A stretch of 64,000 bases of DNA from positions 3,968,001 to 4,032,000 of the forward strand of contig JAKNDB010000110.1 in NCBI GenBank assembly GCA_024305405.1, read 5' to 3'. The notes beneath the pieces are model-generated. The model did no database searches and was not told the DNA's origin. It saw nothing but the letters and a program-made list of their open reading frames with translations. Shown here piece by piece: positions 30,046 through 42,856 of this stretch. The position numbers and the translations under genes are program-made. The stretch's first letter is position 1. The number at the start of each line of letters is the position of its first letter. This stretch comes from Dirofilaria immitis (lineage: Eukaryota > Nematoda > Chromadorea > Rhabditida > Onchocercidae).

Positions 30046-33000
30046 ATGGATTCCACTGAAAATTATATGAAATATATCAACTCTACTTCAGCATTACAGG
30101 TATTATAAGTTTTCTAGTGAGAATATATATATATCGAACGCACTGGTAGATTGTTGTTTTCTCTTTTCTATATTAAATTCCCTTTTAACAGAACAGAGCT
30201 TTGAATTTTACTAGCTCAATATATGCGCAAGAAATCAAGATTTTGCAGTCAAAGATTAGAATTCGAATATCCTCTCTAAGAGATTTTTCTGCTTTTATGA
30301 GGATATCCATATATATTTGTGTTCGTGTCAACATCTGAATGCAAGTTTGATTAAACCAGTTTTGCCGAAGTTTTAGCTTGTTTTAGTAATAAACGATTTT
30401 TTACTTTCAAACTAAAACTTACTGTAATATATCGTTGCTCTTATCTTTGCAGACTGATGGTACTGAAAACGAGCATTTGGATGACTCAACAGAATGGCAG
30501 TTGCTCGAACCTCTGTGTGACATTTCTGTAAGTGTAATATTTGACGGATGTTCACATCAGTGTGCTGTTCATATGCTCATAGTTTTAGGAGTCGATAACA
30601 CAAAAAGTTCGTCTGTTGAATTTCCTAGGTAATGAAGATTTTCAGCAGTTCGAGTTTGATCAGCATTCACCGCATTTATCTGAAGGAAATCGAGAATTGA
30701 TACATCGATGGCAACAACTTGCAACATGGTATTTTGTACTTTCTGCAATTCTGCCTATGCTATCCGAATTTTTATAAAATTGTTCCATCTTCCACATAAT
30801 TTGTACCATTTCAGTCCATAAGTCTCTTTACATGTTATTCTTGCCAAATATGTAATGAATTGGATATTCTGTGGATATAGTCCTTAATTTTCTTTTTTAA
30901 TGTGTTTTTGCTTGTATCAGGTGTGCGAAGCATCCAGATGATCCATGGGTAAAATTTCATTTCGATAAACTACCTGTAAGAAACTGTAAACGTCACCGTT
31001 ATTCATGTATACATCAGTGCTGGGCCGTTGATAATGTGCAAGTGAAATTGCATCCGGAGGTGTTGTAACTTTATTTATTTATTTTTCTAATCTTATTCGA
31101 TAAATTTTATAAAGCCGTCGTTTACATTACGTTAGGGTTGCTTGAAATACTGAGTGATTTCATCTGTTGTATTGATGTAGATTGTAAATGTCCGAATGCT
31201 AAAGAAATGCATCAATTGATGGGGATGTTCATAAATGATTTCGTTCAATTAATTACTTGTATTAAGTTAAAAATAGAAACATTGGTATTTTATAGTGCAT
31301 GTTTCAATTCATTCATTCGATAGTTGGGCACAGTTACTTACATTAAAAATTCGCTGATATATATCATTTGAAGCCTTTTGCTCGAGGCGCAATGCGCGAG
31401 TGTTATCGCTTGAAAAAGCTTGAATCGCGCGGTAAAAATGACGATTGGGACCATGCACAGAATTATGTTGCCAAAAATACATAAGAAGTGTTGATAAAGA
31501 AGTTTGTTGTTTTCGATTTAGCGTATCCAAAAAACACATACTGTTAAAGAAGGAGGAAAAATATGGCATAAAAATCATCAAGATTTTGGATGATACATAT
31601 AAAGATTCCAACTTTGTTATCATATTCGTTGTACATTTAATTTATGAATACTGAATTTCATAAGATATTTTTGTCATCTTAAGTATTACAGAAGAGAAAG
31701 ACGTTTACTATCTTAGGTAATGTTTGAAGATGTGAAATTGCAAATGGACAGCAAACTTTGGGCTGAGGAATTTAATCGACATCATCCACCAAAAAGGTAA
31801 TTCTGTGTTTAGTAATTTGTTTTATTAGAAATAATCAACGCTCTTAATTGATTTAACGGAATGAACTATTGTATCATAGCGAATGAGCAATATTCGATTT
31901 GTGCGCGTGCTATTCACAAGAATTATTTAGATTGACATTTTTCAAGTATGCATTCTGGAATTTCTTGATGATGAAGAACATACATTTTATCATCTTGAAC
32001 GTTTCATAGAGGGCGAATATATTAAATACAACTCTAATTCTGGCTTTGTATCAGATGTATGTCGTAAGACACCACAGGTTAATTACCATGCTAGTTATTT
32101 ACTGTTTTAATTACTAATAATTTTTGAAGCAAGAGAAATTGAAGGCGATACAGTAGTGATTTTGAATGTGCTTATATTTGTAGGCTTTTAGTCACTTTAC
32201 GTTTGAACGTAGTGGGCATCAGTTGATTGTTGTCGATATTCAGGGAGTGGGAGATTTGTACACCGATCCGCAAATACATACCGTATGTTTTTGTAACTTG
32301 TCAAATTGCAAATTTTACCAGCTTATTTGTTCAATTTCTTTGCATTTAAAATTTTTATTAGCAGTTCAGATTATTTGGTGAGGAATGATAATTATGTTCA
32401 TTCTGCTTACAGCCGAAAAAAAATTACAACTGGTAGTGTTATTGCTAGACCGTAAATTTTATAATTCCCTAATTTAATTTTCAATACTTTAAATTTCAAT
32501 TCACTGTCAATTACATAATTTTAACAATTTGCCGAAACATGTCATTAACAAAATTGAGGCAACTGGAGAAGGTTACGGTAGTGGAAATCTTGGTACGAAG
32601 GGAATGGCATTGTTTTTCCATTCTCATTTATGCAATGACATTTGTCGATCAATGTGCTTGACGGAGTTCGATCTTTTGAAAGCGAAAGAAAAGCCCTTAA
32701 GAGAGGTGGTAATGTTGAAAGGGTAAATACTTGATTTTTTTATATATATAATCTGGAAAGGGTAAAATGGTCTAGTCACAAGTCTTTTATATTAATTTAA
32801 ATTGATAAAGAGAAAGATAATCAATTATGCCATACGAAAATATTAATTCAATAATATAAAGATTTTCATATTTTCTCGTTACTAACATTACGACTTATAA
32901 TTAGATCATTCTACCGTAGTATGATCTCAATTACCACTAGTAGGAATCTCTAATTTTTAGAATTGGAATTCACTGACTAGAAGTAGTAATAATAGACCAA

Positions 33001-36000
33001 CAGACATTTGCTCTTCTCTCGTTGAAGAAAAAGGTGATGCTATGGAAGAACTGCGACGCAGAACAATATCAGTGAACAGCTCGGGAAGACGTTCTTCGGG
33101 TAAATACGTCTTTGTTAACCTGTCATTGGAAACGTTCTTTCCAGTGCAAGAACTCGAAAATTAGCTTTTATAAGCAATCTCTGTGTTAGCCCCAGCACTG
33201 ATGCAGCAAACATTAATACTGAGATGCAACCATCTATGTTCATTTTCAAAGATTACGTAATTACTTAATTATTTCAGTTACAATTTGCAGATTTTATTTT
33301 CTTTTTTCTTTTTTTTCCTTTTTTGATAATGGCATAATATCTTCTGAGTTTAGCGGGGTTCTTTTCATGCACATCGATGCACTATGTTGTAGCGATGTTT
33401 AGGTCTTTCCGGTTCCCTATGGTATGTAATGTTTTGATATAATATATGAAAAAAAATTCTACTAAGACCATAGGCTTTATTTTTTCCAGCATCTTCGTTT
33501 TGTGATGAACGTAGCATTGATACACAAAATTCTGATGTACGACTTTCTAACGATCATTTTGAACAAGTTTTGCATGATTCTGATAGGCTTATGGCTAAAC
33601 AATGCGCCAGTCCATGTTCTTCAAATTTGTTCGATTCAGTTGATAGCGAGGTATAAGGTTATCATTGAAAGATGATCGTCCTTGTTTTCATGTTCTGTTC
33701 AATTTAATTAGGCATTCAAATTTAAACTTACAGTTTGGAAAGGAGATGTGTAAAAATACGTGATAGGTAGAAGATAATTGATATCTTTGAATTTTTAAAT
33801 AATCGAACAATAAAATTTTAGATGAAAGAGCGGATATATCAGGACTCTCAGTTTGGGAGCTTGAGTAGCTGCAGTTCAAGAATGACTCGAGTAAGCTTAA
33901 TTTTTAATGGACCGTAATATCCAATTTACAGTCCCATTAAATTAAATTTATAGCTAAATTAGTTTAAATTTATCTACAGCATATTATCCAGGAAGCAGAA
34001 AGAGAAGCATATTGGCTTGAAAACGTAAGCTTTCACGACCGGCAGGACTGTTATCGGAATCGAAAATCAAAGAACTTTCTGAATTCTCACAAAAATTCAT
34101 GGCACAAATTGCATTCTTGGCCAGGTGACTTTATAAATTCGATATAATTTTCCGTTGCGCACTTAATTTTTTTCCTTGACTTGACACTTAAAACAGATTG
34201 GTACTCTTTTGGTCCTGTTAGTTAAAATATAGATTTAAGATTTTTATTAAATTATCGTATAAAATGTTAGGAATATCAATTTTGTGGAGGATCAGTGAAT
34301 GTAGCTTGGTAGTTGATACCTTAAACACTCGTTGAAAGTTTGTACCTAGTATTTCCTTTTATTACTCTTTTAAAAATACCGATCACACTCCTAGTTTTCA
34401 TCATAATAATTCAGATACATTTGGATCTTGCGCGTTATCATGAACTGGGACAATTTATCGACAAAACGGCTTTTATTTATCCTGAAAAAGAGAACATTTA
34501 TTCAACGAAAGATCACGGAAATAAAAGGAATGCTGGTATTGGCTCTTTTGTGATTATATATTCTTGTAGTTTTTAAATATGAATGAGATAATATCAAAAT
34601 GGGAGTCATAAAAAATTTTTTAATCGAGTATAATCATCTCAGTAGGAAATACAATTCTCAATAAAAATTTCAGTTAGTTTCAGAAAACTATATCAACTAC
34701 GACAAAGATGCAGCTTTCTATCATCTTAATATTGCTCGACGTTGTGGTGTTCTTGAAGCGATAATTACCATGGCTAAAATAGCTTTTGGTTCTTTTAATA
34801 ATTGTCACATTTTTACTTATTGAAAGATTGGATTCGAGTCCTATTTTTGCTGTTGTATTTAGGTCAGTCTCACGAATTGCTGAAAGAAGTAGTTTTTGAA
34901 GAAGTTTGGGAAAATGATGATCCGGAAGGAATTGGTTTCGAGCTTATGGAATGCGCTGCAGATATGGGTGATCAATCCGCCGTCATTTTCGTTGCACAAG
35001 CATATGAAACGGTTGTTTTCTGGGGCCGATGAAGTTGGTTTTGAAATATGATTTTATTTAATCTATACGGTATTATTTACCCTTTATGATCTCATAAAAA
35101 TCAGATTATTTCAAACCGAAACAACGTAATGTTTTTTTCTCATTTTTTTGTGTTATTTTTGACAAAGATAGGAGAAAGAAAAATCACCAAGCAGTTCAAT
35201 GCTGAATGAGGATTTTTAGAAATCCTCATGGCCAAAAGCTGTTGTTTGGTATGAAAAAGCTTTAAATTTTCTCCAAAGTTCGGAAACAAATGAAAACGAA
35301 ACGCCTCACGAAGGTGTTCGTCCTCGCTATGAATTACTGGAGCGAATGGCAGTAATGTACAAAGAGGGTATGCAAATTCATCTAACTCCTTGATGTTGAT
35401 TATTCTCGGTGTGTGTTTAATCTAATTTCTTGGAATTCAAACTTATCGAACCTTTCGTTTGAGATCTTCCATCTCCAGATTATTAGTTCCTTCCTTTTCT
35501 ATTGCCATACGAATTAGCAACTTATGCTAATGTCTCATGCAATCTCACTAATTTATTCATGCTTTTCTTTCTCTACCAAATTGTAGCCTTCACAGTCTTC
35601 ACTGCATTTTGAAATTTTATTCAAGAAATTGAGCTAAGATAATGAGTAAAGATTTTGTACGATTAGAAATATCAAGAAAAAAGATCACACTTGGCGAAGT
35701 AAAATATGTGTTTACATACTGCGCCATGAATGTTTTATGCTAGGTTCGATGACTAACCAATAAAATCATAGATAATCGTAAATATAAGTGGTATGCCTGA
35801 GGACATAGTTGTTGTTAGGAAGACAAAGTTCAGATTCCTATTACCGTATTAGTTACAGGGATAATTCTCGCTGGGAAGTTTTAGAAACTGCACATGTTTT
35901 GGCGTAAGCTTAGGATTTTCCTTTTTCTTTCTTTCTTTTCCTCAGTGCAGAATATATTTGGTATCACTGTCCACATTAGTTGATTAATATTCTAATTTGT

Positions 36001-36160
36001 AGTTATTTCATAATTTTTGCTTATTCTAGGTGGATATGGCCTGTTGCAAGACTTAACGAAAGCATATGATTTATATACTGAAGCAGCTATTTCAGCAACA
36101 GAGGCTATGCGAGGAAAATTAGCTAACAAATATTATGAATTGGCAGAACAGTGTGTATAA
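30046..36160 (+). CDS. efk-1: Eukaryotic elongation factor 2 kinase (alpha-kinase)
   Basis: eEF2 kinase phosphorylates eEF2 and slows translation elongation under nutrient stress. Exons: 30046-30099, 30453-30527, 30646-30728, 30921-31059, 31374-31501, 31717-31796, 31931-32077, 32184-32282, 32559-32722, 32981-33099, 33490-33650, 33822-33890, 33980-34124, 34415-34535, 34678-34788, 34863-35011, 35220-35367, 36030-36160. The alpha-kinase domain is unmistakable: PFARGAMRECYRLKKL, then YVAK with the ATP-binding Lys, GEYIKYNSNSGFV, FSHFTFERSGHQLIVVDIQG, GDLYTDPQIHT and GNLGTKGMALFFHSH. A Ser-rich linker follows (exons 10-13), then the SEL1-like helical repeats (LARYHELGQF, FELMECAADMGDQSAV, AVVWYEKALNFL, AYDLYTEAA) and the family C-terminus GKLANKYYELAEQ. 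Two junctions need one more A: A-run 31473-31477, inside the codons for the active-site YVAK-YI, and A-run 31791-31795. Exons 13 and 14 do not join in phase. Length is about 707 residues; the human protein is 725. The start is the first ATG giving an in-phase first exon and is less certain. Confidence 0.94.
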
Positions 36161-37006
36161 GTATATGTTTCTGAGCCTTAAATCATAATTTTTGTTATAT
36201 GTATATTGTTTTTAAAATTACAGTTCGCCGCATCTTTAAATGATCTATCTTCATTCTTCTTTTTGTTTCTGTTGATATCCGTTGAAATTTGCATGAATTT
36301 ATCTGTTCCTAGGTGTTTAAAATATACCATCCTTTCCTTATATCTTCCAACAGTTTTTACGTTGTCACATGACGGTTTGTAATTATCCAGATAGAGAGAA
36401 AATCGTGAAATTGTTAAATATGCTTAGGTACTTTTGAAATGATCTGAATGATCACTTGAGACGAATATCGTGAGATTTCGTTTTTCCAAATCCTCTACAA
36501 AGAATTTGCAGAAACTCAACATGCTGTTTTCCTCTTTCGGGTCAGAAATGACGACGGGAAATGTCTCTAGTGTTTTATTTCTATTTATGTTGTTTACTAA
36601 TATAACAGGTGTTACTAATTCTCTCAATCCTTTTATTTGTTCATTTTTTCTAGGACTGACAATTTACTTTTTGGAGCGTGATATTGAATTATTGGCATAT
36701 CTTTCAGTCGATCTTTCATGCAAGAAATCTCAATCTCGATCTTCAGCATGTTATTAGGATGATATCTATGTTCAGTATATGCACATTTGTTCTTTTGTTA
36801 GTTCAATAAATGAAGGGCTTTAAGTTTCTTTGGTTTTCTATATTTCATGATTCAATAAGTTTATTTATTACTGTTATCACTAGAGAGGCAGTTTCAAACT
36901 CTCTTCCTGTCTTTTTTATTTATGATCGATTAAACTTTGTTGTGAAGCAGCACTTTCCAATGCTCCGGCATGCATCTTTAATATTGCATGATAGGATTCT
37001 TTCTCC
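36161..37006. other. Convergent intergenic region
   Basis: This lies between the 3' ends of eEF2 kinase (+) and the coiled-coil gene (-). It contains a possible polyadenylation signal AATAAA near 36805 for the plus-strand gene. No coding exon was recognised. Confidence 0.5.
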
Positions 37007-40000
37007 CTAAAAAGGTTCAAGATTAGGTATTTCGGGTTTTACAAATTCTGACTTGAAGATATTTGTGTTACAAAATAGAAAAAGTAGTAACCTTCGATTG
37101 GGCTCTTCTTCGATATATGGGTCTGTAATGAAGTCTGGTCCGTTTGTATTCAGTAATGGTATTACTTTCTGTAAACAAATCTATCCAGATTTTCTTGAAG
37201 ACAATTTAAGAATAGCAAATTTGGAATAAAGAGCAGAAGAAATCTACTTACATTTTATGCGATCTCACTATACGTTATAATTTAACGATATGAATTCCTG
37301 CTCACCATAGATACGAATTACTGTGTTTACCTCAGACGGCTCATTTCTTGGATTATGTTTCCTTCGAGTGTTGTTCTGAACGGTTTCCAGTTGTTTGCGG
37401 CATCGTTCCAATTCGAAACATTCGTCTATAAGTGCTCGTTCCAATACGACAAGCTGGAAATGAGTGAGAAAACATTGTACGTACTATTATTAACTTTGAC
37501 CTTTAAAATTAATACCTGTTGGTATTTCTGTTCATAAATTCTTTGCGTATTTTGCAAAATAACTTCAGCATTTTGCACCTGAAAATAATTTAATCTAATT
37601 ATTCAGATCGAGCTACTACTAGTTATTATTCAAATGTCTTTTCCATGATTTTGATTATCCCAGGCAAAAGTGAATCGACCTCTTTCAGTTTATGATCAAG
37701 TTGTTCAGCTTCCATTTTCAATCTAAGCACATCCTGCTGGCGTTGTGCATCAAATGCGCTCTTTTCAGCTTCAATGATGATTTTGCAGCCATTACTCGCA
37801 TTATCAGATCATGTTGCTCACGGAGAAAATTGGACTGCAAAAGAAAATTGAGAGCATTTTTGCAGAACTCTCGAAATGCACCCTTTAATTGTGTTATGTT
37901 ACCGCATATTCAGATACATACAGGAGGAGATTTTTCAGGAAGGATGCGAGAAAAGTAATTGGTTTTTTAGACTGGTTTATATTTTTTGTCCTTTTCAAGA
38001 AACAAAACTGGTCTGAATGCTTCAAGGTAATTTTTAATAATGTAAAATGACGCAACCTTTGAAGCCTCAATTTCGATCTTCTGTTGCTCCGCTGCGTCCA
38101 GGATCTTTAGCTGTTCATTTTAAACGCTTCTTTTTCTGCATTTAATTTTTGACGTTCTTCACGTACTTGCCATTTTCCTTAAATGGGTGGTTTGCGAGAC
38201 TAAAAGTTAATATTCAGTCATTTAGCTATATTTCAACAAAATTTGGCATAAAACTTCAACATAAATGAACTAAGTGCCTGAAGGACTATCCGAAACAAGT
38301 TAATTTTCAAAAAAACTAAATTTTTTCGAAAAGTTTGAGCACATTTCTTAAAAAAAAAGATTGGTTGCAACCATAATCGATTTATGACTATCCAGTATCG
38401 TTTAATTTTTATCATAGTTATCCAGTGTTTTGACTTCTAGTCTAAGTTTGCTTAAACTTTTGATCTGTCCGTTTATGAACATCATCTCCTCCAGAATGAT
38501 TGAATGGTTGGGTTATTTTTTTAAAATACTGTTTGATATACTCTGAAGCCAGTGAGCACCTGACAATTATATTAAAATATTAATAAGGTACCAACTTTTA
38601 GAGCATTTTGTTCACTACTGTCGTACAAACTTTGTAGTTTCAAATTTAATTCGCTCACATGCTGTTTTTCATTCGCCAACCACTCTTCTTCCTTTCTGAT
38701 CCTGAATAGACTTCAATTATATGTATTAATTCCAACTACATGCTTTCTGAAGATGAATTGTGCGGATAACCAAACAAATCACTGCTGAATCCTTTATAAT
38801 TTGAAATATGAGATGGAAACAGAAACCGATTTCTCCTTTATCAATGCACCATCTGATTGACATTGTATGAACATCAAATTTCATGCTTTATTCTTTTTCC
38901 CCAACCTTTCTTCTCGAATTTCGAGCTGTTGCTCTCTGAATGAAATATAATGTTTCTGATCGGAGTTACTTTTATCTGTTTGGTTATTCAAATTTATCGT
39001 CACTTCGCCTATTTTTGCGATCAATTCGTTCACTTTTTCCAGCATTTCCTCATAATTCCTGAAAAAAAAGAGGAGAAGCTGCTGAAAAATTTGAATTCAT
39101 TAAAATACGTATCGTATCGAGCATGTAATATATGGAAAATGAATTGATTTTTTTGCGGTAAAAAGAAACTTTGATTCTTTTTGTCCATTTATTAATGTTT
39201 CGATTTGGCTATGGAACATATCACGGATCGATTGAGATACATTTTCATGGTCACTTTTCAAACGACTCATTTGCTTCCTATAAATTCCAATAAAATTTTA
39301 GAAATTAAAAGACCAAATAAGCAATATTCTTATTTTTATTTCGTCATGCAATTTAAATTTGGACTAAACCAATCCTAAATGATGACAAAAATAACCGGTG
39401 ATTTTCTTCCATATTGGCAAATTCTTCTTCGAACTGTCGTTCTCGACGTTTCATTTTCTCTTTCCATTCTTCTATCAACGCTTCTTCTTGCATCATTTGC
39501 TTACGCTTCAAAGATTCGATTTCTCGATTTAAACAATTAATTTCGTTTTCCATCCTACAAACACAGTATCAATAGAAAGGCCAAATTATGATAGTTTTCA
39601 GAATCATTCAAATTTAGTCCCTCCAGATTTTTTAAATCAAATGCAAGCAAAGACCGAAAAGCATTTCAGTTGAATACCGTCGCCTTACCGTTGCATACGA
39701 TCATATCCAGGAATTTCAAAGCTTATCATCCCATTCTTTTGACTTTTTGTTGATTCACGTCGACTTGAATCGTTAAATTGTCCACTCTCATCAGTTTTGC
39801 TACTACCGACGGCACCACCTTTACTCTCAGTGATAGTGGCTTTTCCTGTCCAATTGCTTATTCCGCGTCTATTGCCATATTTGCTAATTTATATTAATAT
39901 TCAATTATGATAGATCAATAATAAATTTGATATCGTAATTTCACAACCTATTTACTATTTATTAAACTATTACAGAAAGCTCCATTCTTTCTGACATTAG

Positions 40001-41960
40001 ACCAATACCAACGACAGAAGAAGCAATTTTAGTTTGAGAATTTGTATAAGTCAAGTTATCTATAATGGATTGTTATTGGTCTGAGTCATGTTATTACTTT
40101 TTTGATTGGTATCATTTAAAAAATGGATCCAATCATTTCATAGTTTAGTCTAAATTACTCTCTTTATTGAAGTTATATATAGTCGATGTAACTTTACCTA
40201 ATATTTGGCCGCAACATGACATTTCGAATCAGATATAATAACTTGCTATCTTCAATATTTTAAAATTTCTAAATTCGTAATTGTTTGTGATATTCACAAT
40301 ATCTTTATGATCTGTTAGGTAATCAAAATCCATCAGTGTAATACTAATAATACTAATAATCACTTTTCTATGGAAATCGGGATATCAGATGATATTTGGT
40401 GCTTCACATTTGTGAAAGTGTTATATGCTAGATCGATCATGCCAAAGTGTTTCAATTTTTGATATTAATAATAGAGTAGCTTAAATAAAAGTTATTAAAT
40501 CAGTAAAGGTAAAATTCAACCGAGTATAGTGAGCTTTTAATTAAGGCTGGTATCTAGTATTAACAGTTTTGGATAAAGCAAGGAAATAGCTGTAAGTATA
40601 TCGGTCTTATCGCAATGCATTTAAAATATAATATTATTTAAGATGTTAAATTATTATTCAAATGTTATCACGGTTAAATATGAAGATAATGGAAACGTCT
40701 TTTTCAGTTACCTAGAGTGACGATTAAGAGAGGTATTATTGAAAAAATAAAACTCGATCTATAGTTAAGTGGATGAATTTGATAATTTTCCATTCATTGA
40801 AACAGATATTATACTTACCTCGATCCCAGCCCAAATACATTCTCTATGTCATGAGCTGTTCTATTCATGAGTTTTGTTGAGTTATCACTATCTGCTGTGA
40901 CAGTAGCTGTACGTCTGATACTGTAACGAAATTATGGTCGATTTTTTAGTTTGTTAGATTCCACTATACAATAAGCATTAGTTTCTATAAAATTTGCTTT
41001 GAGAAATGTCATATAGTTTTCCTCTATGATGTTAATGTTATGTTTAGATCGTAAGAGCCAAAATCAAGAAGTTTGATGTGGGTAAGATTGATCGGCAAAT
41101 ACATTATTATACCATAAGCAGTAAAATAGAATGTAAATGTATGTGATGTGCTCACTCTGGTGGATGCTCCAAAATTTTGCCTTTTTTAAATGTCGTTGCT
41201 TGCTCCCGCTGAAATTGTTAAATAAATTCATTCATGAATGCATTTCAACAGTTTTAAAAAAAATTAGTGAAGCATTATGAATTAGACAAAGAAAAGAAGT
41301 TTCAATATAATTTCAAAAAAAAAAAAAAAGAAAAGAAAGAAAAGAAACTTGCTGAAGTTCACCATCACTTAGTTCATCCATAAATGATACGGTAGGTTTT
41401 TTGTAGGAAAAAAGTCGTCGATATTTTTTGGGCTTTTCTCCTAGAATGATGTACAAAATTGGATAAAAAAAAAAAAGAAATAAAATTTGTTATAATATCC
41501 TTCTTATTTTTTTATTAAAAAATTATAAATAAATCATCGCCTTTCTATTAATTCTGGAAGATTTCAAGAAATATAGACATAGATGCTTTTTATGAATTTT
41601 CAGGATTCAAACAAAAGAAGAAAATAAACCTTTTGAGGATCACCAAATAAATTATCAACATTCAGAAGACCTTTTTTGACGCAGCTTCTTTTTTCTCCCG
41701 AATAATTCTTCATCCATATTATCAATGTCCTGAAAAAATATTGAAATGATTCTGGCTAAAAATAGCATATGCATCTTGAAAGTGATACGAATTTTAGGGA
41801 CAGCCATTTTTAATAATTAATATTGGTCAATTACATAGTCGTATTTCGATCAACTATGCGATATTAGTTAACAAACAATATTGTTTCTACTTTTTTTCTG
41901 TAAATGCTACAAACTTACTTTGAGAAAATTTGTAACATTATCAGAATCACTATCAATCAT
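37007..41960 (-). CDS. Coiled-coil protein, possibly FBF1/DYF-19-like
   Basis: Exons (minus): 41919-41960, about 41663-41729, 41349-41440, 41156-41208, 40819-40920, 39689-39883, 39396-39554, 39170-39277, 38970-39058, 38906-38933, 38592-38701, 38057-38177, 37680-37834, 37516-37578, 37331-37453, 37007-37168. The start is ATG 41960. Most junction phases agree from 41208 to the stop. The N-terminal third is acidic and polar with short motifs (DEELFGRKKK, SFMDELSDGEL, DIENVFGLGS), apparently disordered. The C-terminal two thirds are heptad-rich coiled coil (NREIESLKRKQ, EEWKEKMKRRERQFEEEF, REERQKLNAEKEAF, EAEKSAFDAQRQQD). This layout, and the pattern of the coiled coil, resemble FBF1, a ciliary transition-fibre protein (DYF-19 in C. 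elegans). That is a resemblance from memory, not an identification. One A is missing at 38118-38121 and one at 37781-37784 (T-runs on the plus strand). The second-to-third exon junction is unresolved. Confidence 0.75.
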
Positions 41961-42856
41961 TTTAACAAATTATACTACATCTGCTCAACAATAATGTTTA
42001 CTGTTCCATTTGGCGTTCCAGTACCGGAAAAGTTCAATCTGAAAAACTAAGATAGTTTTTGGAGGAACATAAAAAATGAGAGATATTATCCTAGGTAAAT
42101 ATGAAAGAAATAATTAAACGAAAGAGCCATAAAAAAAAATAAAGAAATTATCTGTCAACTATATTTGACACAAAAATCAAGAATTCGATCGTTATATTGT
42201 AAATGGCTATTATTATCAGTTGTTCATAATGAATATTAATAACGGAATTTGAGTGATATCTCTATAGCAACCATAATTTTGGTTTCGATTTCTCGAAGTA
42301 ATAGGCGCCCATTTATCGATTGAGATATTCGTATCAGCTAAAGTTAATCAGAATGTGTTTAGAATCAGCAAAATTTCCATATATAAAGTAATAGTATGCA
42401 ATTGTAGAGTTATCAAAAATTAAGAAAAAAAATTACGAATATTCGAAGTAATTGATTTTATCATTCAAACGATGTATATGAATTTCAGAAATAAAACTTT
42501 TTCCACTATATGTTTGTCAAATTTTCTGACATCTATAATCAAAATTTCCAATAGCGTAATGGATAACAGATGAAATTATTAAATGGGATTCAAGCATGAG
42601 ATATGGTATTAAGTTAAAAATATGCTGCCGTTTAGGTTTTTTACAAATATTTATTTACTCATCTTTCTTGAATATATCATAATTTTAACACCTTCTAGAT
42701 TCCCAGGTTAAATCTATTGAATTTTTCTTGAGATATGTTGAAAATAGATAAATATTCAAATGTAGATCAAATGAGTTTTGAAATACTTTGAAAAATTCGA
42801 AAAATTACTGATTGGGAAAAGTTGTAAAGAAATCATTATGTATTATTTGATGAGCA
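41961..42856. other. Divergent intergenic region (shared upstream region)
   Basis: About 900 bp between two divergently read genes, the coiled-coil protein (-) and the Ig-domain protein (+). It probably holds both promoters. No specific element was recognised. Confidence 0.5.
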
